The position numbers were made by a program, and so were the translations under genes. The notes under the pieces were generated by a model that was given only the letters and a program-made list of their open reading frames with translations, did not search any database and was not told the DNA's origin. From Sphingomonas sp. (GTDB taxonomy: Bacteria > Pseudomonadota > Alphaproteobacteria > Sphingomonadales > Sphingomonadaceae): a stretch of DNA of 10,011 nt. Positions 1-7,107 of this stretch are shown in pieces. Position 1 is the stretch's first letter; each line of letters begins with the position of its first letter. Location of the stretch: contig PNLG01000122.1 in NCBI GenBank assembly GCA_013822915.1, forward strand, positions 1-10,011, read 5' to 3'.

Positions 1-2856
1 CTCAACCAGCCAAGCTGGAGCCCGGACGGCCGCTTCATTATCGCAAAGAAGCATTTCACCACCCAGCGTTCGCTCGGCACGGGCGAAGTGTGGCTCTATC
101 ACGTCTCGGGCGGCGGCGGCGTGCCGCTCGTCAAGCGCGCCAGCGAAGTGCTGCAAACGGAACTGGGCGAGCCGATTTATGCCCCCGACGGCAAGAGCCT
201 GTATTTCACCCGCAACGTGAGCGCGGGGCCGATTTTCGAATATGCGCAGAATTCTAACACCGATTTGTTCCACATCGAACGCTATGAGCTGGAGACGGGC
301 GAGGTATCGACGGCGGTGTCGGGGGTTGGCGGGTCCGTGCGCCCCACCCCGTCGCCCGACGGCAAGCTGATCGCGTTCGTCCGCCGCGAGCGGGCCCGCT
401 CAAAACTTTATGTCAAAGACCTGACATCGGGGGAGGAGCGCAAAATCTATGACGCGCTCGATCAGGATGTGCAGGAAACCTGGGCCGTCACGGGCGTTTA
501 CCCCAATATGGCCTGGACCCCCGACAGCAAGACCATCCTGTTCTGGGCAGGTGGCAAAATCCGCCGGGTCGGCGCCGATGGGCAGGGCACAGCGGAAATC
601 CCGTTCCGCGTCAACGATACCCGTGTGGTGATCGACGCAACGCACCCGTTGGTGGCGGTCGCGCCCGCAAGCTTTGCGACTAAAATGCCGCGCTGGGCCG
701 AAGTATCACCCGACGGCAAAACGGTGGTGTTCGAAACGCTGGGCAAGTTGTGGACCAAGCCCGTGGCGGGCGGCGCGGCCAAGCGGTTAACGGCGGGCGA
801 GGACGGGCTGGAGCTATGGCCAAGCTGGTCGCGCGACGGTCGCACGATCGTGTTTGTCGGCTGGACCGATGCCGGGCTGGGCCAGATCCGCACCGTGGCG
901 GCAACCGGAGGCGCCCCGCGCGCCGTCACCGGGCAGCCGGGCCATTATGCCCGCCCCAAATTCTCCCCCGATGGCAAGATCATCGTGTTTGAACGTGGTC
1001 AGGGCGGCGGGCTGACCTCCGACAAGTGGAGCGATGACCCCGGCGTCTATCGCATCGCCGCCGCCGGGGGTGCCGCGACCCGCATCAGCAAGGATGGCGG
1101 CGATCCGCAATTCGGCGCGCCGAGCGACCGGGTGTTCCTGATCGGCAGCGACAAGGGCAAGCGCCAGTTGTTCAGCGTAAACCTTGATGGCGAGGCAAAG
1201 CGGGTTCACGCGACCGGCGAACTCGTCAATGATTACCGCGTCTCCCCCGATGGTCGGCACGTCGCCTTTCGCCAGAATTACGAAGCGTTCGTTATGCCGA
1301 TGCTGCCCGGCACGCAGGATGTGGCGGCTGACGCGAAGGGCAAGGCGCTACCCGTCACGCGGGTCAGCGGCGAGGGCGCGGACTTCATCCACTGGTCATC
1401 GGGCGGTGCGCAAGTGCATTGGAGCCTGGGGCCGGTGCTCTACACCGCGCGCACCGATGCGCTGTTCGCGACGGCCCCGGCCAGCGGCGAGGCCGTGCCC
1501 TTTGCCGCACCAAAGACCGGCGTGTCGATGTCGATGGACATCACCGCCGCCAAGCCGAGCGGCACCGTGGCGCTCACCGGCGCGCGGATTGTGACGATGG
1601 CCGACAAAGCGGGCGGGATTATCGACGATGGCGTCATCGTCATCACCGGCGACCGCATCACCGCGATCGGCAAGCGCGGGTCGGTGACGATTCCGGCGGG
1701 CGCGAAGACCATCGACATGACCGGCAAAACGATCATCCCCGGCCTGGTCGATGCGCACGCGCACGGGCCGCAGGCCGCCGATGATCTGGTGCCGCAGCAA
1801 AACTGGTCGGCGATCGCCAACCTCGCCTTTGGGACCACGACGATCCATGACCCCTCTGCACGGCCGGGACAGATTTTCGTGGCAGCCGAGCTGCAACAGG
1901 CGGGCAAGCTGCTCGCCCCGCGCACCTTCTCAACGGGCGAGATCGTCTATGGCGCGAAATCGCCCGATGTTTATGCCGAAATCAACAGCTATGAAGACGC
2001 GCTCGCCCATGTCCGCCGGTTGAAGGCGCAAGGGGCGCGTTCGATCAAAAACTACAACCAGCCGCGCCGCGAACAACGCCAGATGGTCGTCAAGGCAGCG
2101 CAGGCAGAGGGGCTGGAAGTGGTGCCAGAGGGCGGCTCGCTCTATACCATGGACTTGAGCCTCATTCAGGACGGCAATTCGACGGTTGAGCATAATGTGC
2201 CGCTATCGACCTTTTACGCCGATTTCGTGAGCCTGTGGACACAGACGACGACCAACTATACCCCAACGCTTGTCGTCACCTATGGTGGCCCGGCGGGTGA
2301 CCCCTATTGGCGCGCACATACCGATGTGTGGCGGCACCCGCTGCTCACCAAACATGCGCCGCCGGGGTTGCTCGCCGCGCAAAATGTCCGCCGGGTGCTC
2401 GCGCCGGAGGAAGATTATGTCGACGGCGGTGCCGCACGCGAGGCGAAAAAGCTCGCCGACCGGGGCATTCAGGTGTCGATTGGCGCGCATGGCCAGCAGT
2501 CGGGACTGGGCTCGCACTGGGAAATGTGGAGCTTTGCGCGTGGTGGCTGGAGCAATGTCGAGGCGCTGGCGGCGGGCACGATCATGCCCGCAACCTCGCT
2601 TGGCTATGCCAAGGACGTCGGTTCGCTCGAAGTGGGGAAACTCGCCGATCTGGTGGTGCTGACCGCCGACCCGACAGTCGACATCCGCAATTCGGACAAG
2701 ATCGCGCAAGTGATGCTCGGCGGCAGGCTCTATGATGCAGCGACCATGGACGAAGTCGAAACCGGCACCGCCAAACGCGCGCCCTATTGGTGGCAGGCAT
2801 CGGGCAAGGCAAGCGCGGGCACGGTGAGCGAAAGCCATAGCGACGGCGATAGTTGA
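1..2856 (+). CDS. PD40 beta-propeller / amidohydrolase fusion protein (5' end missing)
   Basis: The frame is open from base 1 to the TGA at 2854-2856, giving 951 visible residues. The true start lies upstream; the GTG at 88 sits in the middle of a propeller blade and is not a plausible start. Numbering from base 1, the first ~500 residues hold TolB-like WD40/PD40 blades, marked by SPDG-type motifs near residues 7, 61, 118, 173, 236, 277, 322 and 415. An amidohydrolase domain begins near 521 (VALTGARIVTM). It has the metal-binding HxH in GLVDAHAHG (H586, H588), a candidate bridging lysine K683 (SIKNY), histidines H731 (EHNVP) and H830 (IGAHGQ), and the typical late motif GKLADLVVLTADP (879-891). 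Propeller-amidohydrolase proteins of this kind are usually about 1,000-1,100 residues and exported, so roughly 100 N-terminal residues with a probable signal peptide are outside the window. Substrate is unknown; a metal-dependent hydrolase of a cyclic amide or peptide-like compound is the family expectation. Confidence 0.93.
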   Translation, partial: LNQPSWSPDGRFIIAKKHFTTQRSLGTGEVWLYHVSGGGGVPLVKRASEVLQTELGEPIYAPDGKSLYFTRNVSAGPIFEYAQNSNTDLFHIERYELETGEVSTAVSGVGGSVRPTPSPDGKLIAFVRRERARSKLYVKDLTSGEERKIYDALDQDVQETWAVTGVYPNMAWTPDSKTILFWAGGKIRRVGADGQGTAEIPFRVNDTRVVIDATHPLVAVAPASFATKMPRWAEVSPDGKTVVFETLGKLWTKPVAGGAAKRLTAGEDGLELWPSWSRDGRTIVFVGWTDAGLGQIRTVAATGGAPRAVTGQPGHYARPKFSPDGKIIVFERGQGGGLTSDKWSDDPGVYRIAAAGGAATRISKDGGDPQFGAPSDRVFLIGSDKGKRQLFSVNLDGEAKRVHATGELVNDYRVSPDGRHVAFRQNYEAFVMPMLPGTQDVAADAKGKALPVTRVSGEGADFIHWSSGGAQVHWSLGPVLYTARTDALFATAPASGEAVPFAAPKTGVSMSMDITAAKPSGTVALTGARIVTMADKAGGIIDDGVIVITGDRITAIGKRGSVTIPAGAKTIDMTGKTIIPGLVDAHAHGPQAADDLVPQQNWSAIANLAFGTTTIHDPSARPGQIFVAAELQQAGKLLAPRTFSTGEIVYGAKSPDVYAEINSYEDALAHVRRLKAQGARSIKNYNQPRREQRQMVVKAAQAEGLEVVPEGGSLYTMDLSLIQDGNSTVEHNVPLSTFYADFVSLWTQTTTNYTPTLVVTYGGPAGDPYWRAHTDVWRHPLLTKHAPPGLLAAQNVRRVLAPEEDYVDGGAAREAKKLADRGIQVSIGAHGQQSGLGSHWEMWSFARGGWSNVEALAAGTIMPATSLGYAKDVGSLEVGKLADLVVLTADPTVDIRNSDKIAQVMLGGRLYDAATMDEVETGTAKRAPYWWQASGKASAGTVSESHSDGDS

Positions 2857-2865
2857 ACATTGGCT

Positions 2866-2889
2866 GGGGGGGGCCGTTTGCCCCCTCCC
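2866..2889. terminator. G/C-rich hairpin after the amidohydrolase gene
   Basis: The left arm is a run of eight G plus C (2866-2874), the loop is CGTTT (2875-2879), and the right arm is GCCCCC, a single T, then CCC (2880-2889). That is about nine G-C pairs with one bulged base. It starts 9 bases after the amidohydrolase stop and lies downstream of the convergent SnoaL-like gene, so it could stop transcription from both sides. There is no T-run on either side, so it is not a classic intrinsic terminator. Confidence 0.45.
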
Positions 2890-2963
2890 GGCACATCGTC
2901 GATCGGAGTGACTGCGTTCGTATTTTCACGGATTTGAAAACGACCGGGCCATTTCTAACCGGC

Positions 2964-3485
2964 TCAGCGCGTCATGGAACTGAGCACATAATGAAAGTTA
3001 CGAATCAGCGCAGACGGATTATGCCCCAGCATGACGCGCCTTAACCTCGAGTGTCCTTTCAGCCAGGCTTTTTTCAGCGTGATTTGCCCCTGGGCATTAA
3101 ACACGAATTCATCAATTCCTTCAAATCTGGGCGCCTTAGAATCGGCGGGGTCGCCAATCACCATCGTCCAGCTTGCAAAGGCGCACTCACCCTCGACGAT
3201 GATTTTTGGGTTTAGATAGATATGCCTTCCCCCCAGATCGAACTGACGGGCAAAGGCGCGCCTTATGGCATTCTTGCCGCAATACTCGTCACCGCGCGTG
3301 CCCTTGCCAAGTATGTCGCAATAAACGGCGTCATCCGCGATCAACGCCATAATGCTGTCAATGTCCTGTCTTGCGAAACCATCAACCATCGCCTCGATGG
3401 TTTGGCAGTTGCGGTTAGTATTGCGCTGGGCAACGATTGCGCGCGTTGCCTCATATTCGGGCAATATGGGAGATGCGGTTGCCAT
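2964..3485 (-). CDS. SnoaL-like / NTF2-family protein
   Basis: This is a 173-residue protein. The ATG at 3485-3483 was chosen because AAAGGA lies 7 bases upstream and the protein then opens directly before the fold. The frame stays open upstream to 3614, but that would run through the operators and the divergent regulator. Residues ~29-144 fit the SnoaL/NTF2 cone fold: an N-terminal helix (TIEAMVDGFARQDIDSIMAL), then DDAVYCDILGKG, a helix (KNAIRRAFARQF), and beta strands through FEGIDEFVFNAQGQI and KKAWLKG. The family includes small-molecule isomerases, cyclases, dehydratases and non-catalytic ligand binders, so the reaction cannot be named. No signal peptide is seen, so it should be cytoplasmic. 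It is transcribed away from the TetR-type gene at 3553, with tandem palindromes between them, and is the probable target of that repressor. Base composition is well below the flanking genes (27 of 60 G/C at 3061-3120), which suggests acquisition. Confidence 0.85.
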   Translation of the reverse strand: MATASPILPEYEATRAIVAQRNTNRNCQTIEAMVDGFARQDIDSIMALIADDAVYCDILGKGTRGDEYCGKNAIRRAFARQFDLGGRHIYLNPKIIVEGECAFASWTMVIGDPADSKAPRFEGIDEFVFNAQGQITLKKAWLKGHSRLRRVMLGHNPSALIRNFHYVLSSMTR

Positions 3486-3514
3486 ATGACGATCCTTTGA
3501 TGTACCGACGAGAA

Positions 3515-3531
3515 ACCGACTGTTAGTCTGT
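3515..3531. promoter_or_regulatory. Palindromic operator 1 (one mismatch)
   Basis: ACCGACT (3515-3521), spacer GTT, AGTCTGT (3525-3531). The arms are 7 bases with one mismatch and match the perfect copy 21 bases further on. It lies 29 bases upstream of the SnoaL-like start codon, so it would cover the early transcribed region on that side. Probably bound by the adjacent TetR-family protein. Confidence 0.7.
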
Positions 3532-3559
3532 ATAAACCGACTTATAGTCGGTATGTCAA
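3529..3559 (-). promoter_or_regulatory. Candidate promoter of the SnoaL-like gene
   Basis: On the minus strand a perfect TTGACA (-35) lies at 3559-3554, and TATACA (4 of 6 to the consensus -10) lies at 3534-3529, with a 19-base spacer. The spacer is longer than the ideal 17. The palindrome at 3536-3552 fills the spacer, and the second palindrome at 3515-3531 covers the end of the -10 and the expected transcription start. That is a usual arrangement for repression by blocking RNA polymerase. The -35 also overlaps the first possible ATG of the divergent regulator. Confidence 0.5.
3536..3552. promoter_or_regulatory. Palindromic operator 2 (perfect)
   Basis: ACCGACT (3536-3542), spacer TAT, AGTCGGT (3546-3552): a perfect inverted repeat with 7-base arms, ending exactly one base before the first possible ATG of the TetR-type gene. 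TetR-family dimers commonly bind palindromes of this size in the gap between themselves and a divergent target. Its centre is 21 bases, two helical turns, from the centre of operator 1, so two dimers would sit on the same face of the DNA. Confidence 0.75.
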
Positions 3560-4218
3560 GCGAGAAGTGGATGACGAAGCAAGAAGTGCGACGAGAAGCG
3601 ACGCGCAGCGCCATATTGGCAGCGGCGCAGCACCGCTTTGGTACCCTTGGATATCAACATGTTACGGTCGATGACATTGCAGCCGATGCCAGCGTCGCCA
3701 AGGGGGCCATCTATCACCATTTTTCGACGAAGGCCGATTTATTCGAGGCTGTGTTGCAAGCGGTTGCCTCACAGATTTTAGCCGATGTGCAGGCGGCCTC
3801 GACGCAGCAATCGGATATTCTGGCGGCGATTTTCGCCGGAAACCGCGCATTTTTTGCTTCTTGCGCCAATCCACAATTCGCTCAGATCTTCTTAAAGGAC
3901 GGCCCTTCAGTCCTCGGTTGGAACCGTTGGCGCGAGATTGATGGAAGCCATTTTGGCGGCATGGTCAGGAACGGGCTGTTTGCAGCAATCGGGGTCGGCG
4001 TCCTCGCCAAACGTCCAATCAATCCCCTCACCCGCTTAATTCTCGGCGCCATAACTGAAGCTGCGATCGACTGTGCCAACAGCGAGGACTTCGCTGCAAC
4101 GGCCGAAGGCTATGTAGAAGGACTAGAGGCCATCGTTAATGGATTGAGGCCAACCCCCTCCCCTCACCAACCGCTAGTGATTGCCCCCGATCAGGTCGCC
4201 CAGCCCGCCGAGCACTGA
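3553..4218 (+). CDS. TetR/AcrR-family transcriptional regulator
   Basis: This is a 221-residue protein with the TetR N-terminal DNA-binding domain at about residues 15-62. TRSAILAAAQHRFGTLGY forms helix 1, VTVDDIAADA (38-47) is helix 2, and the recognition helix contains AKGAIYHHF (49-57). The remainder, with a region FLKDGPSVLGWNRWREID, resembles the ligand-binding and dimerisation domain of one TetR subgroup. It is divergent from the SnoaL-like gene and should repress both genes through the two palindromes directly upstream. The start is uncertain. ATG 3553 abuts the operator with no ribosome-binding site, which would imply a leaderless message. ATG 3571 has a weak GAG six bases upstream and gives 215 residues with the domain intact. 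The last 14 residues (from 208) are encoded opposite the 3' end of the AIM24 gene, so this tail may not be ancestral. Base composition is low (28 of 60 G/C at 3721-3780). Confidence 0.9.
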   Translation: MSSEKWMTKQEVRREATRSAILAAAQHRFGTLGYQHVTVDDIAADASVAKGAIYHHFSTKADLFEAVLQAVASQILADVQAASTQQSDILAAIFAGNRAFFASCANPQFAQIFLKDGPSVLGWNRWREIDGSHFGGMVRNGLFAAIGVGVLAKRPINPLTRLILGAITEAAIDCANSEDFAATAEGYVEGLEAIVNGLRPTPSPHQPLVIAPDQVAQPAEH

Positions 4219-5010
4219 TCCCTCGCCCCGGTTTTGCCCGCCGCCCGGCCCCGCGACCGCGATCACCCGGCCGGCAAGCCGCGCGAAGGGGAGCGATTGA
4301 ATCCACACCTTGCCCGGCCCGCGCAGCCGCGCGAAGAACAGCCCTTCGCCGCCGAACACAATGCTTTTGACGCCGCGCACCATTTCGAGGTCGAACTCAA
4401 CGCTTGGCGTATAGGCGGCCAGACAGCCAGTATCGACGTGCAGCACTTCGCCGGGGCCAAGCGTGCGTTCGGTCACTGTCCCGCCCATCTGGACAAACAC
4501 CCAGCCATCGCCGTCGAGCTTTTGCATGATGAACCCTTCGCCGCCGAACAGGCCGGTCATCACCCGGCGCTGAAACGCGATGCCGATCGACACGCCCTTG
4601 GCCGCCGCCAGAAACGCGTCTTTTTGGCAGATCAGCGTGCCGCCATAATCGGATAGTTTCAGCGGCAGGATCGCCCCCGGTGTCGGCGCGGAAAAGGCGA
4701 CGCGCGCCTTGCCAGTGCCGCGATGGGTGAACAGCGTGGTGAACAGGCTTTCGCCGGTCAGCAACCGCTTGCCCGCGCCGACCAGCGCGCCCATCAGGCC
4801 GCCACCCGATTGCGACCCCGATCCGTCGCCAAACACCGTCGTCATTTCGACGCTCGCGTCCTTCCAGACAAAGGCGCCCGCCTCCGCCACTGCGCTTTCG
4901 CCCGGATCGAGCTCGATCTCGACGAATTGCAGTTCCTGCCCCTTGATTTCAAAGTCGATGTCATCGGCAATCCCGGCGGCGCGGCTGTGTGACCATGGGC
5001 TGTTGGGCAT
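4174..5010 (-). CDS. AIM24 / TIGR00266-family protein
   Basis: This is a 278-residue protein. ATG 5010-5008 was chosen because a strong AAGGAGG lies 5 bases upstream; a longer reading to 5169 would overlap the divergent receptor gene and adds no family sequence. Family hallmarks in order are: IDFEIKGQELQFVEIELDPGE (18-38, written here as one segment), AGAFVWKDASVEM, the glycine-rich GGGLMGALVGAGKRLLTGES (69-88), LFTTLFTH, a GFIMQKLDGDG stretch, VDTGCLAAY (192-200), VKSIVFGGEGLFFARLRGPG (214-233) and WIQSLPFARLAGR (236-248). The C-terminus is a glycine-rich tail ending GGLGDLIGGNH, as is common in the family. The fold is a duplicated beta-trefoil-like/beta-helical barrel. In yeast AIM24 is mitochondrial and affects respiratory organisation, but the bacterial role is not established. 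No signal peptide is visible. Its last 45 bases overlap the 3' end of the convergent TetR-type gene. The segment quoted at 18-38 should be read as approximate borders. Confidence 0.92.
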   Translation of the reverse strand: MPNSPWSHSRAAGIADDIDFEIKGQELQFVEIELDPGESAVAEAGAFVWKDASVEMTTVFGDGSGSQSGGGLMGALVGAGKRLLTGESLFTTLFTHRGTGKARVAFSAPTPGAILPLKLSDYGGTLICQKDAFLAAAKGVSIGIAFQRRVMTGLFGGEGFIMQKLDGDGWVFVQMGGTVTERTLGPGEVLHVDTGCLAAYTPSVEFDLEMVRGVKSIVFGGEGLFFARLRGPGKVWIQSLPFARLAGRVIAVAGPGGGQNRGEGSVLGGLGDLIGGNH

Positions 5011-5067
5011 GCGTTCCTCCTTGGCGCGTGATGCGCTCTCATAACACGGCCACGCCGCCCGCGCGAG

Positions 5068-5080
5068 CGCAACCGTTGCG
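5068..5080. repeat. Short perfect inverted repeat between AIM24 and the TonB receptor
   Basis: CGCAAC (5068-5073), one base, GTTGCG (5075-5080): a perfect 13-base palindrome in the 102-base gap between the divergent AIM24 and receptor genes. It lies 32 bases before the receptor start and 57 bases before the AIM24 start, a position suited to an operator. The region is GC-rich, so chance cannot be excluded. Confidence 0.3.
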
Positions 5081-5112
5081 GGGCCGAGCCGAAACGTCGA
5101 TAGGGCGATGCG

Positions 5113-7107
5113 ATGCGCGTGTCCCCTGCCCTGCTGCTGATCGCCGCCGCTGCGCCCGCGCTGGCGCAAACCCCGGTGCAGGAGGCACCCGAGATTGTTG
5201 TGGTCGGCACCCCGCTAAAGGCCCCGCCGGGCACGCCCGCTTATGGATCGGTGGTGATCGCGCGCGACCGGCTGACGTCCGACGCATCGGGGCGGGTGGA
5301 GGCGATTTTGCTCGACGTGGCGGGGTTTCAGCAATTCCGCCGCACCGACAGCCGCTCCGCCAACCCATCGGCGCAAGGGGTGACGCTGCGCGCGCTCGGC
5401 GGTAATGCGACCAGCCGGGCGCTGGTGCTGCTCGACGGTGTGCCGATTGCCGATCCGTTTTTCGGGCACATCCCCTTCAACGCGATTGTGCCGGGTCAGC
5501 TTGGCACGGTGCGGGTAACGCGCGGTGGCGGCGCAGGCGCCTTTGGGGCGGGCGCGGTTGCGGGCAGTATCGACCTGCAAAGTGCGGCACGCGAAGAGCT
5601 CCCAGTACTGAGCGCCACCGCCGATTATGGCAGTTTCGACTCGGTGCGGGTTGAGGCGGGGGCGGCACCCCGGCTGGGCAGGGGCTTTGTCGCACTGAGC
5701 GGCCGGTGGGAGACAAGCGGCGGCTTTTTCACCACGCCGCCCGAACAGCGGGTCGCCGCCACGGCCCGCGCCGCATTCACCAACTGGTCAGCCAGCGCGC
5801 GGGCCGTCGCCCCCATCGACCCGGACACCGAAGTGCAGGGGCGGATCACCCTCTACCGCGACGATCGCACGCTGCGGTTTGTCGGCGCCGACAGTTTTGC
5901 TGAGGGGCAGGACGCGAGCATCCGCCTGATCCACCGCGGGCGGTGGCAGCTCGATGCGCTCGCCTATGTTCAGGCGCGCGATTTCGGCAACAAGGTGGTG
6001 AGCGCGACCAGCTTTCGCCAAACGCTCGACCAGCGCAATACCCCGGCGACAGGGATCGGTGGCAAGCTGGAGCTGCGCCCGCCGGTCGGCGGCGGCCATG
6101 TGCTGCGCATCGGCGGCGATGTCCGGCACGCGGCGGGCACACTCGCCGAGGATGCGTTCAGCGGCGCGACGAGCCTGCTCACCGCGCGGCGCAGCGCGGG
6201 CGGCAGCATCACGAACGCGGGGCTGTTTGTGGAGGATGACTGGACGATCGGGGCCGTGGTGCTGACCGGTGGCGTGCGCCTCGACCATTGGGCGATTAGC
6301 GGCGGTTTTTTCCGCGAGGCAAATGCCTCGGGCACGCCGACCACCGACCGCAGCTTTGCCGACCGGCGGGGCACGGAGGCGACCGGGCGCGGCGGGCTGG
6401 TGTGGCGGGTGGCGCCGGGGCTAGCGCTGCGCGGGGCGGGCTATACCGGCTACCGGCTGCCGACGCTGAACGAACTTTACCGGCCGTTCGTAGTCTTTCC
6501 GGTGACAACGCAGGCAAATGCCGCACTTGCGCCAGAGCGGTTGCGCGGCGGCGAGGTGGGCGCTGATGTCGCCCCCTGGCGCGGTATCACGATCAGCGTC
6601 ACCGGCTTTCACAACTGGCTGGAGGGGGCGATCGGCAATGTCACCATTGCCCCCAATCTGCGCCAGCGGCAAAATCTGGCGGCGATCGTCGCGCGCGGGG
6701 TGGAGTTGACAGGCAACGCGCGTCGCGGGCCATGGTCGATCACCGCAAGCTATGCCTATAGCGACAGCCGCGTGCGCCAGCCGGGGCCGCTCAACGGACT
6801 GGCTCCCGCGCAAAGCCCGCAGCACAGCGTCAGCACCACAGTGCGCTGGGCACCGCGCCACGGGTCGATCGTGTCGGCGACGCTCCGTCATGTCGGCGCG
6901 CAGTTTGAGGATGACAGCCAGACCGACATCCTGCCCGCTGCGACCACGCTGGATGCCGCCGCGCTCCTCCCGCTCCGGCATGGGCTGGCGCTGGCGCTGC
7001 GAGCCGAAAATATCGGTGACGCGCGGGTCGTCACGCGAAATGCGGGCGGCTCGATTGACCTTGGCACACCGCGCACGCTGTGGATTGGCGTCCGTCTGAC
7101 ACCGTGA
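5113..7107 (+). CDS. TonB-dependent outer-membrane receptor
   Basis: This is a 664-residue protein. ATG 5113 was chosen because AGGG (5102-5105) lies just upstream and the protein opens with a clean signal peptide: MRVS, a hydrophobic run, then cleavage after APALA (residue 18). A TonB box follows (EIVVVGTP, 27-34). The plug domain spans ~45-157, with VTLRALGGNATSRALVLLDG (90-109), VPIADPFFG and a RGGGAGAFGAGAVAGSIDL-type end. The rest reads as a 22-strand barrel, with alternating strands and the usual late motif RLPTLNELYRPF followed by NAALAPERLRGGEVG. The length is near that of BtuB-size receptors and much shorter than the large SusC-like or FecA-like ones. The substrate (vitamin, siderophore or other small ligand) cannot be told from the sequence, and no riboswitch or Fur-box-like site was recognised upstream. 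The protein ends WIGVRLTP, not in the terminal aromatic usual for outer-membrane barrels. Confidence 0.93.
   Translation: MRVSPALLLIAAAAPALAQTPVQEAPEIVVVGTPLKAPPGTPAYGSVVIARDRLTSDASGRVEAILLDVAGFQQFRRTDSRSANPSAQGVTLRALGGNATSRALVLLDGVPIADPFFGHIPFNAIVPGQLGTVRVTRGGGAGAFGAGAVAGSIDLQSAAREELPVLSATADYGSFDSVRVEAGAAPRLGRGFVALSGRWETSGGFFTTPPEQRVAATARAAFTNWSASARAVAPIDPDTEVQGRITLYRDDRTLRFVGADSFAEGQDASIRLIHRGRWQLDALAYVQARDFGNKVVSATSFRQTLDQRNTPATGIGGKLELRPPVGGGHVLRIGGDVRHAAGTLAEDAFSGATSLLTARRSAGGSITNAGLFVEDDWTIGAVVLTGGVRLDHWAISGGFFREANASGTPTTDRSFADRRGTEATGRGGLVWRVAPGLALRGAGYTGYRLPTLNELYRPFVVFPVTTQANAALAPERLRGGEVGADVAPWRGITISVTGFHNWLEGAIGNVTIAPNLRQRQNLAAIVARGVELTGNARRGPWSITASYAYSDSRVRQPGPLNGLAPAQSPQHSVSTTVRWAPRHGSIVSATLRHVGAQFEDDSQTDILPAATTLDAAALLPLRHGLALALRAENIGDARVVTRNAGGSIDLGTPRTLWIGVRLTP

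Noticed and set aside
1396..2838. Long minus-strand and alternate-frame reading frames inside the amidohydrolase gene
   Set aside because: They are Arg/Ala/Pro-rich with no domain, as expected for shadow frames of a high-GC gene.
2853..3044. Possible 63-residue plus-strand reading frame after the amidohydrolase
   Set aside because: It overlaps the amidohydrolase stop, reads through the G/C hairpin and runs antisense into the SnoaL-like gene; it has no recognisable domain.
3222..3500. Possible 92-residue plus-strand protein
   Set aside because: It is entirely antisense to the SnoaL-like gene, which has a proper ribosome-binding site and a recognisable fold.
3486..3614. N-terminal extension of the SnoaL-like protein
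   Set aside because: It would be translated through both operators and the start of the TetR-type gene, while ATG 3485 has AAAGGA at good spacing.
5011..5169. N-terminal extension of the AIM24-family protein
   Set aside because: It overlaps the receptor signal peptide, and the strong AAGGAGG before 5010 decides the start.
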